Source: Myxococcales bacterium
GTDB lineage: Bacteria; Myxococcota_A; Polyangia; Polyangiales; Polyangiaceae
Assembly (NCBI GenBank): GCA_016191785.1
Contig: JACPVJ010000052.1
Location: forward strand, 1 to 64,000
DNA length: 64,000 nucleotides
Direction of reading: 5' to 3'
Positions within the stretch are counted from its first letter, which is position 1, and each line of letters begins with the position of its first letter. A program made the translations under genes and the position numbers. The notes beneath the pieces are model-generated. The model saw only the letters and a program-made list of their open reading frames with translations. It made no database searches and was not told the DNA's origin. Shown here piece after piece: positions 43,423 through 51,674 of the stretch.

Positions 43423-45027
43423 ATGGGCATGTTCGATCAGGGTTTCGACGCGATCATCATCGGCGCAGGCCACAACGGCATGGCGCTCGCAGGGTACCTG
43501 GCCAAGTCCGGTTGGTCGGTGGCGGTGCTCGAGCGCCGGACCGAAGAGGGCGGCGGCCTCTGCACCGAAGAGGTGACGGAGCCGAACTTCCTTCACAACA
43601 TGCACTCGAACTATCACCCGCTGGTCGGCATCTGTCCGGTCTACGACGACCTCGAGCTGACCGAGAACGGGGTGGAGTACGGCCACCCCGACGTGCAGAT
43701 GGGCAGCATCTTTGCCGACGGCACCGCGCTGACCATCCACACCGACATGCAGAAGACCGCCGCGAGCTTCGCGCGCTTCTCGCAGAAGGACGCCGACACC
43801 TGGATGCGCCTTTGGGACGAGGTCTCGGGTTACATGGACCTGATGGTGCGCACCCTGATGTACGCGCCGCCGATCGCCCTGAACGACATCACTCGCGCGC
43901 TGGCGTCGTGGGGCGTCGAGGACAAGAGCGAGTTCTTGACCGCTCGCCTGCGGTCGATGAGCGTGGCCGAGTTCCTGGACAAGCACTTCGAGAACGATCG
44001 CATCAAGGCCATGCTGGCGTTTCACGCGGCCATTTGCGCCTACCAGCCCCACGTCAAGGGCCTGGCGGTCAGCTACCCGGTGCTGCTCGGGAAGATCGCC
44101 AACTGGCACGTGTGCAAGGGCGGGAGCCATCGCCTGGCGCACGCCCTGATGCGGGTGATCGTCAAGGCCGGTGGCCGGGTGTTCCCCCAGGTGCCCGTGA
44201 CCCAGATCGTGGTCGAGGGTGGGCGCGCGGTCGGAGTGATGACCCCCGACGGATTCGTGCGGGCGCACAAGCTGGTCGCCTCGAGCATCGACGTGAACCA
44301 GACCTTCGAGACCCTGCTCGAGCCCGGGCTCGTGCCCGAGCGCACCCGCCGCGAGGTCGCCGAGGTGAAGTACCAGGACGCCTCGCTCTTCAACGTGCAC
44401 GTCGCGATGAACGGCCTGCCTCGGTACAAGGCGGCGGCCTTCGATCCGGCGATCGACCGAGCCTGGATCTTGAACATCGGGTTCGAGAGCCTGGCCGACT
44501 TCGAGCACGAGTTCTCGCTGGTGCGCTCGGGGCGGCTGCCCGAGCGACCGCGGCTGAACGCGGCGGTCAACTCGCTCTACGATCCGACCGACGCCCCGGA
44601 GGGCAAGGCGACGGGGCTGCTTCGCGTGTTCGCGCCCTTCGCCCTCGAAGCAGGCGGCCCCGAGGGCTGGGGCGCGGTGGCCCGCCAGTACGGCCAAGTG
44701 GCCTTGGACCGCTGGTGCGACCTGATGGTGGACGACGACGCGCGGAGCATCGTGCGGCGGTTTGCCACCGAGTCCCCCCACGAGATCAGCCAGAAGATGA
44801 TCAACTATCGTTTCGGCGACTGGATGGTCGGCCGCATCCACCCCAAGAACCTGCTGGAACATCGCCCCACCGACGAGCTCGCGGAGTACCGCACGCCGAT
44901 TCCTGGGCTGTACCTGTGCGGCGCCTCGCAGCACCCGCACGGCTACATCACCTTCGCGCCCGGGTACAATGCGCTGGGCGTGATCGCCGAGGACATGGGC
45001 ATCGACAAATGGTGGGACCGGGTGTGA
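43423..45027 (+). CDS. Phytoene-desaturase-like FAD oxidoreductase (second of pair)
   Basis: A 534-residue paralogue of the preceding flavoprotein. The N-terminal motif is AIIIGAGHNGMALAGYLAKSGWSV, with VLERRTEEGGGLC downstream. The C-terminal FAD block is IPGLYLCGASQHPHGYITFAPGYNAL. The two differ throughout the substrate domain (FANW...CKGGSHRLAHALMRVI here), so they may form a heterodimer or catalyse successive steps. ATG 43423 lies 8 bp after the first gene. The stop overlaps the next start (GTGA), giving strong coupling to the tail-anchored SCP2-like protein. Confidence 0.88.
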   Translation: MGMFDQGFDAIIIGAGHNGMALAGYLAKSGWSVAVLERRTEEGGGLCTEEVTEPNFLHNMHSNYHPLVGICPVYDDLELTENGVEYGHPDVQMGSIFADGTALTIHTDMQKTAASFARFSQKDADTWMRLWDEVSGYMDLMVRTLMYAPPIALNDITRALASWGVEDKSEFLTARLRSMSVAEFLDKHFENDRIKAMLAFHAAICAYQPHVKGLAVSYPVLLGKIANWHVCKGGSHRLAHALMRVIVKAGGRVFPQVPVTQIVVEGGRAVGVMTPDGFVRAHKLVASSIDVNQTFETLLEPGLVPERTRREVAEVKYQDASLFNVHVAMNGLPRYKAAAFDPAIDRAWILNIGFESLADFEHEFSLVRSGRLPERPRLNAAVNSLYDPTDAPEGKATGLLRVFAPFALEAGGPEGWGAVARQYGQVALDRWCDLMVDDDARSIVRRFATESPHEISQKMINYRFGDWMVGRIHPKNLLEHRPTDELAEYRTPIPGLYLCGASQHPHGYITFAPGYNALGVIAEDMGIDKWWDRV

Positions 45028-45518
45028 CCGAGCGGCCGCGCGTCGAGCTGATCGACGCCGAGTCGGCCAGCGGTCTCGCCGACCTGCTCCACCAGTTCCT
45101 GGAGCAGACCGTCGAAGCTTCGGAAGCGAAGGCCCAAGCCGCCCGCGCGCTCAAGGGCGAGGTGGTGGTGCGTGCGGCAGAGGACGAGGAAATCGCCGTG
45201 CGGATCGCGTTTCAGGGCGATCGGATCGAGCTCCGCGACGTGGGCAAGGCGGCGACAGGCTCTGCCCCCAGCATCCAGGGCGACTTCTTGTCGGTGGCCC
45301 ACGTGACCAGCGGCCAAGCCAGCCCCCTGGCCCTGGTGGCGAGCCGGCAACTTCGGGTCTCGTTCGGCATCGCACAGCTGCCGTTTCTGTTCCGCGTGCT
45401 CGGCTTCATGCGTGTCGACGACGGGGCCGAGCGGCCTCGCCGCTTGCGCGCGATCGCCCTCGTTCTCGTTCTGGTTCTCGTTCTGGTTCTCGTTCTCGTC
45501 GCGTCCCTCTTCAAGTGA
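45024..45518 (+). CDS. SCP2-like protein with C-terminal Leu-Val membrane anchor
   Basis: A 164-residue protein. Residues about 1-130 resemble an SCP2 sterol-carrier fold (LADLLHQFLEQTVEASEAKA helix; EIAVRIAFQGDRIELRD; PSIQGDFLSVAHVTSGQ; FLFRVLGFM). The last 20 residues are an (LV)7-based hydrophobic helix followed by ASLFK, i.e. a tail anchor. The helix is encoded by a hexamer microsatellite. The GTG start overlaps the upstream flavoprotein stop by 4 nt. It could dock the oxidoreductases or their lipid substrate at the membrane. The SCP2 assignment is by pattern only. Confidence 0.7.
   Translation: MTERPRVELIDAESASGLADLLHQFLEQTVEASEAKAQAARALKGEVVVRAAEDEEIAVRIAFQGDRIELRDVGKAATGSAPSIQGDFLSVAHVTSGQASPLALVASRQLRVSFGIAQLPFLFRVLGFMRVDDGAERPRRLRAIALVLVLVLVLVLVLVASLFK
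45459..45500 (+). repeat. Hexanucleotide microsatellite encoding (Leu-Val)7
   Basis: Seven consecutive hexamers, CTCGTT or CTGGTT (last CTCGTC), encode alternating Leu and Val at the C-terminal helix of the preceding protein. Unit gain or loss would change helix length by two residues without frameshift. Confidence 0.9.
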
Positions 45519-45530
45519 TCTCGAGGTCCC

Positions 45531-45977
45531 ATGCCCGCCATTTATTCCGATGCCTGGTACGACGACATGAAGACGCTGATCAACGGTTCGGCCGATTTCA
45601 AGAAGCTCGCGCCGAAGCAGCGCGCCGTCATGACGCTCGAGGTCGTCGGCGACGGCAAGAGCCCGTACGTCCCGAGCGGCAAAGAGCTCTACTATCTGGT
45701 GGTGCTCGACGGCGGTCAGGTGACCGACTACCGCCCGCTGCCCGAGCGCCACGACGGCAAGGGGCTGGGCTTCCGCTTCACCGCCCCGGCGACGGTGTGG
45801 GAGAACATCGCAGCCGGCCTCCTGGACCCGATCACCTGCGGTTTGCGCGGGCAAATCAAGATCCGCGGCGACATGCGCTTCCTGATGCAGAACGCCGACG
45901 CGGTGAAGATCCTGGTCGACCTCTACGGTCAGCAGGGGCAGACCGACTGGCCCCAGGGCAAGCCGCCCTACCCCTGA
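45531..45977 (+). CDS. SCP-2 sterol-transfer family protein
   Basis: A 148-residue soluble protein of the SCP2 family. It starts IYSDAWYDDMKTLINGSADFKKLAP, a common N-terminus in bacterial stand-alone SCP2 proteins, and continues with LYYLVVLDGGQVTDYRPL and the C-terminal DMRFLMQNADAVKILVDLY. Such proteins bind fatty acyl or other lipid ligands. The gene is 12 bp after the tail-anchored SCP2-like gene in the same orientation. It probably carries the hydrophobic substrate of the two flavoproteins. Confidence 0.85.
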   Translation: MPAIYSDAWYDDMKTLINGSADFKKLAPKQRAVMTLEVVGDGKSPYVPSGKELYYLVVLDGGQVTDYRPLPERHDGKGLGFRFTAPATVWENIAAGLLDPITCGLRGQIKIRGDMRFLMQNADAVKILVDLYGQQGQTDWPQGKPPYP

Positions 45978-46054
45978 GCAACCGTCATTTACGGCGCCGG
46001 ACCTCGCGGCTACGAACCGGGCTTGGCGAGGGGTGAACCCCGAAGGAGGCAGCG

Positions 46055-47422
46055 GTGAACGACAACGTGAAGTACACGCTCGACGAGTCCCAGATCCCGA
46101 AGGCTTGGTACAACATCGTGGCAGACTTGCCCAAGCCGCCGGAGCCACCGCTGCACCCCGGCACGGGAAAGCCCATCGGGCCGGACGATCTGGCGCCGCT
46201 CTTCCCGATGTCGCTGATCCAGCAAGAGGTCTCGACCGAGCGCTACATCGAGATCCCCGAGCCGATCCGCGACGTGTACCGCCAGTGGCGAGTGACTCCG
46301 CTCTATCGCGCGCGCCGGCTCGAGAAGGCGCTGGGGACGCCCGCGAAGATCTACTACAAGTACGAGGGCACGAGCCCGAGCGGCAGCCACAAGCCGAACA
46401 CCGCCGTGGCGCAGGCCTTCTACAACAAAGAGGCCGGTGTGAAGCGCATCAGCACCGAGACCGGCGCCGGTCAGTGGGGCTCGTCGCTCGCCTTCGCCGG
46501 TGCGCTCTTCGGGATCGAGGTCAAGGTCTACATGGTCAAGGTCAGCTTCAACCAGAAGCCGTACCGCAAGGCCCTGATGCAGGCGTACGGCGCCACGTGT
46601 GTGGCCAGCCCCAGCACCGAGACCGAGTCCGGGCGGGCGATCTTGGCGAAGTTCCCCGATAGCCCCGGCAGCCTGGGCATCGCCATCAGCGAGGCCGTCG
46701 AGGTGGCGGCCAAGAACGACGATACGAAATACGCGCTCGGAAGCGTGCTCAACCACGTGCTCTTGCACCAGAGCGTGATCGGGATCGAAGCGCTGAAGCA
46801 GATGGAGGTGGCCGGCGACTACCCCGACGTGGTGATCGGCTGCGCCGGCGGCGGCTCGAACTTCGCGGGGCTGGCCTTCCCGTTCTTGGGTGAGCAGCTG
46901 CGCGGCGGCAAGAAGGTCCGCGTCATCGCGTGCGAGCCGGCGGCCTGTCCCAGCCTCACTCGCGGCAAGTTCGCCTACGACTTCGGCGACACCGGTCACC
47001 TGACGCCGCTGGTGAAGATGCACACCCTCGGCTCGACCTTCATCCCCCCGGGCTTCCACGCCGGCGGTCTGCGCTACCACGGCATGGCGCCGCTGGTGAG
47101 CCACGTCCACGAGCTGGGGCTGATGGAGGCGAAGGCCTACCACCAGAAGGGGTGCTTCGAGGCCGCGCTCGAGTTCGCGCGCGCCGAGGGCATCATCCCC
47201 GCACCAGAGTCGAGCCACGCGGTGAAGTGCGCGATGGACGAGGCGCTGCGCTGCCGCGAAGAGGGCGTGTCGCGCGTGATTCTCTTCAACCTGTCCGGGC
47301 ACGGCCACTTCGACATGGGCGCGTACACCGACTTCTTGAGCGGCAAGCTCGAGGACAAGGACTACGACGAGAAGGCCTTGTCCGAGGCGCTGGCTCAGCT
47401 GCCGCCCGTCGCGGCGAGCTGA
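46055..47422 (+). CDS. trpB: TrpB2-type tryptophan synthase beta-like PLP enzyme
   Basis: A 455-residue fold-type II PLP enzyme. The PLP lysine is K113 in [32 protein letters not shown] and [15 protein letters not shown] (phosphate loop) are typical. Length and the long N-terminal extension ([14 protein letters not shown]... HPGTGKPI) mark the TrpB2 group. No trpA is adjacent, and TrpB2 enzymes can condense indole with serine or O-phosphoserine without TrpA. GTG 46055 has a strong AAGGAGG site 8 nt upstream. Its place after two oxidoreductases and SCP2 genes hints at a non-canonical substrate; 77 bp separates it from them. Confidence 0.92.
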   Translation: MNDNVKYTLDESQIPKAWYNIVADLPKPPEPPLHPGTGKPIGPDDLAPLFPMSLIQQEVSTERYIEIPEPIRDVYRQWRVTPLYRARRLEKALGTPAKIYYKYEGTSPSGSHKPNTAVAQAFYNKEAGVKRISTETGAGQWGSSLAFAGALFGIEVKVYMVKVSFNQKPYRKALMQAYGATCVASPSTETESGRAILAKFPDSPGSLGIAISEAVEVAAKNDDTKYALGSVLNHVLLHQSVIGIEALKQMEVAGDYPDVVIGCAGGGSNFAGLAFPFLGEQLRGGKKVRVIACEPAACPSLTRGKFAYDFGDTGHLTPLVKMHTLGSTFIPPGFHAGGLRYHGMAPLVSHVHELGLMEAKAYHQKGCFEAALEFARAEGIIPAPESSHAVKCAMDEALRCREEGVSRVILFNLSGHGHFDMGAYTDFLSGKLEDKDYDEKALSEALAQLPPVAAS

Positions 47423-47435
47423 GCGTGCGGCCGGT

Positions 47436-47465
47436 GCCCAGGCCCGGCGTGTGTCGGGCCTGGGC
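47436..47465. terminator. Strong hairpin terminator between convergent genes
   Basis: An 11-bp perfect stem (47436-47446 with 47455-47465) with an 8-nt loop lies in the 52-bp gap between the trpB2 stop and the Spy-like gene's stop. GC-rich without a T-tract, as is common in high-GC bacteria. Confidence 0.7.
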
Positions 47466-47474
47466 CGCCGCGCC

Positions 47475-48353
47475 TCAGCGGTTCTTTTCGGCGCGCTCTC
47501 CGCCCAGCACGCCCTCGGGGCCTCGCTCGATCAGATCGGCGAGCAGGGCGCGCTGCTCCGGCGTGAAGACGCCGAGCACCTGGTCGGTGCGGCGACTGGC
47601 CTCGGTGAAGCGGGCGCGGAGCACGCGGACCTTCTTCTCGCGAAACGCATCGACGGCCGTGGCGAAGTCGTCGGCCTCGAACGCCGCGGTCAGCTCCACC
47701 AGCTCGTCGCGGGTGGGGTGCAACCGCTGTCGCTCACCGATCAGCGCTTGCTTGATCTGCTTCAGCTGCTCGACTTGCAGTGCCGACAGGGCCAGGTGTG
47801 CGGCCACGCGCTCGAACCCTCGGCGGCCGCGGGCCTCGGCGCTCGCCTGGTACTTCGCGTCGATGCGGCGGCGGAGCTCGACCGCCACCGCGGCGCGCTG
47901 GCCCGGATCGAGCGCGGCGTGCACCTCGACCAGGGCATCGGTGCCGCGCCGGGCGCGCTGCTCGAAGGTCTGCGTGGCCTCGCTCACGGCCTGGTCGAGC
48001 GCGGCCGGGTCCGCGCGCCCGGCCCGGACCACGGCGAGGGCCGAGGCCCTGAGCTTCGCTCCGGCTTCGCGGCGCCCCTCGAGATCGGCTTCTAGATCTT
48101 GGGCGACGACCGCGAGGGTCTCTGCCTGATCGGCCCGCAGGTTGCCGTGGGTCTTGGCCACCTCGATCACGACCCCCACCGGGCCGACCCGCTGGCGGTG
48201 CCCGCGCGCCGCCTGCTCTTTCGCCATGACCTCGTCGCCCGGGGCCTCTTCGCGCACCGCCACGGCGCAGGCCGCAGCGCTGAGCAGGGTGCCGGCGGCC
48301 ACCCCGGCCATGAGCCAACGCAGCTTCTTTCGTCCTTGGGCTTGGCGCTTCAT
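47475..48353 (-). CDS. Periplasmic Spy/CpxP-like helical protein
   Basis: A 292-residue exported protein (basic N-terminus, LMAGVAAGTLLSAAAC, possible lipobox). It has long helices and LTxxQ-type motifs: LDPGQRAAVAVEL, LSALQVEQLKQIKQAL and FTPEQRALLADLIERG. These recall Spy/CpxP and periplasmic metal-sensor proteins, which act as chaperones or stress sensors. It is about twice the size of Spy, suggesting two repeats. ATG 48353 is the start. Divergent from the ABC permease gene. Confidence 0.75.
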   Translation of the reverse strand: MKRQAQGRKKLRWLMAGVAAGTLLSAAACAVAVREEAPGDEVMAKEQAARGHRQRVGPVGVVIEVAKTHGNLRADQAETLAVVAQDLEADLEGRREAGAKLRASALAVVRAGRADPAALDQAVSEATQTFEQRARRGTDALVEVHAALDPGQRAAVAVELRRRIDAKYQASAEARGRRGFERVAAHLALSALQVEQLKQIKQALIGERQRLHPTRDELVELTAAFEADDFATAVDAFREKKVRVLRARFTEASRRTDQVLGVFTPEQRALLADLIERGPEGVLGGERAEKNR

Positions 48354-48424
48354 GCCATCCAGTTTAGGGCGTGTCTGCCGAAGCGCACGCCCCTTGGCAA
48401 CATCGAAACACTTCTTCATAGATC

Positions 48425-49312
48425 ATGAACCACGCCCAGAGCATCCGCCTCGTCGCGAGCTTCGACCTTCTCGAGTCGCTCCGGTCGCGCAAGGCGATCG
48501 TGCTGCTCTTGCTCTACTTGATGGGGTCTCTGGGGGCTTCCGGCATCTTCATCCGCCTGCTCATCGCGCTGCGCGAGCGCCTGGAAGAAGAGGTCGGCCA
48601 GGCGGTGGACATGAAGCAGCTGATGGAGAGCCCCGGCATGGCCCGGGTGGTGGGCGGGCTCACCGGTGACCAGGACGTCGCCAACGCCATCGTGACCATC
48701 CCGCCCATGGCGCTGTTCTACGGTTGGGTCGCGATGAACTTCGTTCCGCTGCTGGTGCTGTTCACCTCGTCGGACGCCATCTCGGGGGACCTGAGCAGCG
48801 GCGCCGTTCGGTACTCGCTGTTCCGGACCGACCGCGTCAGCTGGGCCCTGGGCAAGCTGGTGGGGCAGACCGCGCTGATGGCCGTGGGTGTGCTGGTGGG
48901 CGCGCTCGCCTGCTGGTGCACGGGCCTGATCTGGCTCGACAAGATGCCGGTCGGGGACACGGCGTACTGGCTGCTCAGGATCTCGGGACGCGCCATCGTC
49001 TACAGCTTTCCCTATCTCGGCATGGCGATGTGCGCCTCGCAGCTCACGCGCACCCGCGCTCGGGCCGGGGCGCTGGCGCTGCTGATCATGTTCATGGCCG
49101 CGGTCGGCGGGACCCTGGTGCAGGTGAAGCCCATCGTGGAGCAGGCGCCGACGCTGTTCGAGGCGCTGGCGAAGCTCTTCCCCAGCGGACACCACCTGTC
49201 GCTCTGGCATCCACACCTGTCGCGCAGCCTGCCGGCCATGCTGGGCCTGGTCGCCATCGGCCTTGCGTTCTTTGCCCTCGGGTTCTGGCGCTTCTCGCGG
49301 AGGGACGCATGA
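48425..49312 (+). CDS. ABC-2 type transporter permease
   Basis: A 295-residue membrane protein with about six helices. AIVLLLLYLMGSLGASGIFI starts it, a large periplasmic loop follows, then ALFYGWVAMNFVPLLVLFTSSDAISGDLSSGAVRY, a motif typical of ABC-2 permeases (DxISGDLxSGxxRY). Its stop overlaps the ATPase start (ATGA). Together they form a transporter of unknown substrate. Confidence 0.88.
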   Translation: MNHAQSIRLVASFDLLESLRSRKAIVLLLLYLMGSLGASGIFIRLLIALRERLEEEVGQAVDMKQLMESPGMARVVGGLTGDQDVANAIVTIPPMALFYGWVAMNFVPLLVLFTSSDAISGDLSSGAVRYSLFRTDRVSWALGKLVGQTALMAVGVLVGALACWCTGLIWLDKMPVGDTAYWLLRISGRAIVYSFPYLGMAMCASQLTRTRARAGALALLIMFMAAVGGTLVQVKPIVEQAPTLFEALAKLFPSGHHLSLWHPHLSRSLPAMLGLVAIGLAFFALGFWRFSRRDA

Positions 49313-50229
49313 GCGCGGCGCTGAAGATCCGCGGCCTCCGCAAGGCCTACGGTCGCACCGTCGCCCTCGACGGCCTCGACCTGACCGTTCCGAAAGGCGT
49401 GATCTGCGGCTTCATCGGCCCGAACGGCGCCGGCAAGACCACCACCTTCGGCATCGTGGGCGGCCTGATTCGACCCGACTCGGGCGAGGTCGACATCTTG
49501 GGCAAGGGGCCCCTCGCGCCCCAGCTGCAGCCGGGGCTGTTCACCCTGTTGCCGCAGGACTGCGAGCTGAGCCCGCACGTCTCGCTCCGCCAGCTGCTCA
49601 CTCACTACGGCCGGCTCCAGGGGCTGACCGCCGGCGAGGCCGAGAAAGAGGTCGCCGCACGGCTGGACGAGGTGGCGCTCACCGACCGGGCCGAGGCCCG
49701 CATCAAGTCGCTGTCGCACGGCATGCGGCGGCGCGTGGCCATCGCCCAGGCGCTGCTCGGGTCACCCAAGCTGGTGCTGCTCGACGAGCCGACCAGCGGT
49801 CTCGATCCCGAGCTGGTGCTGCGCATGCGCGACGTCTTCGCGTCCCACCGCGGCAAGCGCACGTTGGTGGTCAGCTCGCACAACCTGCTCGAGCTCGAGG
49901 CGCTCTGCGATCACGTGATCTTCATCCATGGTGGCCGGTGTACTCGTGCCGGGTCGATGGCCGAGGTCACCGAGCAGGGTCTGATCATGCGCTACACGGT
50001 CGAGAAGTGCGTGGACGTCGCGCAGCTCGAGCAGGCGCAGGCGGGGCTCGAGATGGCCTGGGAGGGCACGACCCTGATCGTGCGCGGCTCGGGCAGCTGG
50101 ACGGCGCCGACCATCAACGCCGCCGTGGTGCCTTATCTCTTCCACGTGGGCGCCGGCCTGCTCGAGATCCGTCGAGGCAAGTCCCTCGAGGACGCCTACC
50201 GGCAGATCCGCAGCGAAGCCGACGACTGA
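49309..50229 (+). CDS. ABC transporter ATP-binding protein
   Basis: A 306-residue ATPase with Walker A GPNGAGKTTT, Q-loop LLPQDCEL, signature LSHGMRRRVAIAQAL, Walker B LVLLDEPTSGLD and H-loop VVSSHNL. The last 80 residues form a C-terminal extension common to ABC-2 exporter ATPases. It overlaps the permease gene by 4 nt. Likely exports a lipid, peptide or drug. Confidence 0.93.
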   Translation: MSAALKIRGLRKAYGRTVALDGLDLTVPKGVICGFIGPNGAGKTTTFGIVGGLIRPDSGEVDILGKGPLAPQLQPGLFTLLPQDCELSPHVSLRQLLTHYGRLQGLTAGEAEKEVAARLDEVALTDRAEARIKSLSHGMRRRVAIAQALLGSPKLVLLDEPTSGLDPELVLRMRDVFASHRGKRTLVVSSHNLLELEALCDHVIFIHGGRCTRAGSMAEVTEQGLIMRYTVEKCVDVAQLEQAQAGLEMAWEGTTLIVRGSGSWTAPTINAAVVPYLFHVGAGLLEIRRGKSLEDAYRQIRSEADD

Positions 50230-50272
50230 CGGTGCTTGCGGCAAGCGCGCCGCAGCGCCATGTACAGCCTCG

Positions 50273-51511
50273 ATGGTTGACCCCGCCCCGGCCGAGGCAC
50301 TCGGCACGAGCCTGGCGGGCGTCTCCGAGCGCAGGCTCTTGGTCGCGCTCGCGCTCGTGCAGTTCGTGAACGTGCTCGACTTCATGATGGTGATGCCGCT
50401 CGGGCCGGACTTCGTCCAGGCCCTCGGCATTCCCAGCTCGCGGCTCGGGCTCGTGGCGGGCAGCTACACGGCGTCGGCGGCGGTCTCGGGCCTGGTCGGG
50501 ATGCTGTTCCTCGATCGCTTCGATCGCAGGAAGGCGCTGGTGGTCTCGCTCGCGGGCCTCGCGCTCGGCACCCTCGCGGGGGGGCTCGCGACCGGGCTCG
50601 GCTCGCTGATGTTCGCTCGCGTTCTGGCCGGCGCCTTCGGCGGTCCCGCCACGGCCCTCGGCCTCGCGATCATCGCCGACGTGATCCCTCCGGCGCGTCG
50701 CGGCCAGGCGCTGGGCGCGGTGATGGGCGCGTTCTCCGTCGCGTCGGTGTTCGGCGTCCCCGCCGGGCTCGAGCTCGCGCGGCTGGGCGGGTGGCGGGTG
50801 CCGTTCTTCGCCGTCGGCGCGCTGTGCGGTGCCGTCGCCGCGGGGACGGCGCTCTCGCTGCCCAGCCTGACCCTGCACCTCAGGGCAGCCGAGAAGGTCC
50901 CGCCTGCCGGCGCGCTCGACGTCATTCGCCGCCCCGTCGTGCTGATCGCCATGGCCGCGAGCTGGGTCACCATGCTCAGCGTGTTCATGATCGTGCCGAA
51001 CATCACCAGCTACCTCCAGTTCAACCTGGGGTATCCGCGCGCTCGGCTGGGCATGCTGTACTTGGTCGGTGGGGTGCTCAGCTTCTTCACCATGCGAGTG
51101 GCGGGTCGCGTCGCCGACCGCTTCGGCTCGAGCGCCGTGGTCACCTTCGGCACGCTCCTGTTCATCGTGGCCACGGTCACCGGGTTCGTGTTCCAGCACG
51201 CCCTGTTGCCGATCATCGTGGTGTTCGCGCTGTTCATGATCTCGGGCAGCTTCCGCATGGTGCCCATGAACGCGCTCGCCACCCGCGTGCCCAGGGCCAC
51301 CGAGCGCGCTCGCTACATGAGCATCCAGTCCACCGTGCAGCACGTCGGGGCCGCGATGGGCGCGGCAGGCTCGACCTACTTGCTGGTCGAACAACCCGGC
51401 GGGCGACTGTCGGGGATGCGCAACGTCGCGCTCGGCTCCGTCGCTCTCGCGCTGCTCTTGCCACTGCTGATCGGCGCGGTGGAGCGTCGGGTGCGCGCTG
51501 CGGCGGGTTGA
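50273..51511 (+). CDS. Major facilitator superfamily transporter
   Basis: A 412-residue, 12-helix MFS protein. The loop 2-3 motif is FLDRFDRRKALVVS (GMxxDRxxRR-like) and motif C-like glycines follow. The loop 8-9 counterpart RVADRFGSSAVV is present. It resembles DHA1-type efflux pumps. It starts at ATG 50273. Substrate unknown. It lies 43 bp after the ABC ATPase, so could belong to the same export operon. Confidence 0.9.
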   Translation: MVDPAPAEALGTSLAGVSERRLLVALALVQFVNVLDFMMVMPLGPDFVQALGIPSSRLGLVAGSYTASAAVSGLVGMLFLDRFDRRKALVVSLAGLALGTLAGGLATGLGSLMFARVLAGAFGGPATALGLAIIADVIPPARRGQALGAVMGAFSVASVFGVPAGLELARLGGWRVPFFAVGALCGAVAAGTALSLPSLTLHLRAAEKVPPAGALDVIRRPVVLIAMAASWVTMLSVFMIVPNITSYLQFNLGYPRARLGMLYLVGGVLSFFTMRVAGRVADRFGSSAVVTFGTLLFIVATVTGFVFQHALLPIIVVFALFMISGSFRMVPMNALATRVPRATERARYMSIQSTVQHVGAAMGAAGSTYLLVEQPGGRLSGMRNVALGSVALALLLPLLIGAVERRVRAAAG

Positions 51512-51674
51512 GTCGGCGGTCGACCAGCCAGAGCGGGCGAGGTGTGCGCGCGTGGCGTCGTGCGCAGAAGAACGAATTGCGGGGCGGATGCTGGTTCGGT
51601 AGTATCGCCCGGGTGACGGGGCCAAGCGGGCGGAGACACAGGCGACTGTCAGCGCCAGCGCGTCCGTCGCGCGG

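Noticed and set aside
41786..45027. Carotenoid biosynthesis cluster
   Set aside because: The flavoproteins resemble phytoene desaturases, but no phytoene synthase, GGPP synthase or cyclase genes are nearby, and the neighbours are SCP2 and TrpB-like.
46055..47422. Part of a tryptophan biosynthesis operon
   Set aside because: No trpA or other trp genes are adjacent, and the protein is of the TrpB2 type that often stands apart from trp operons.
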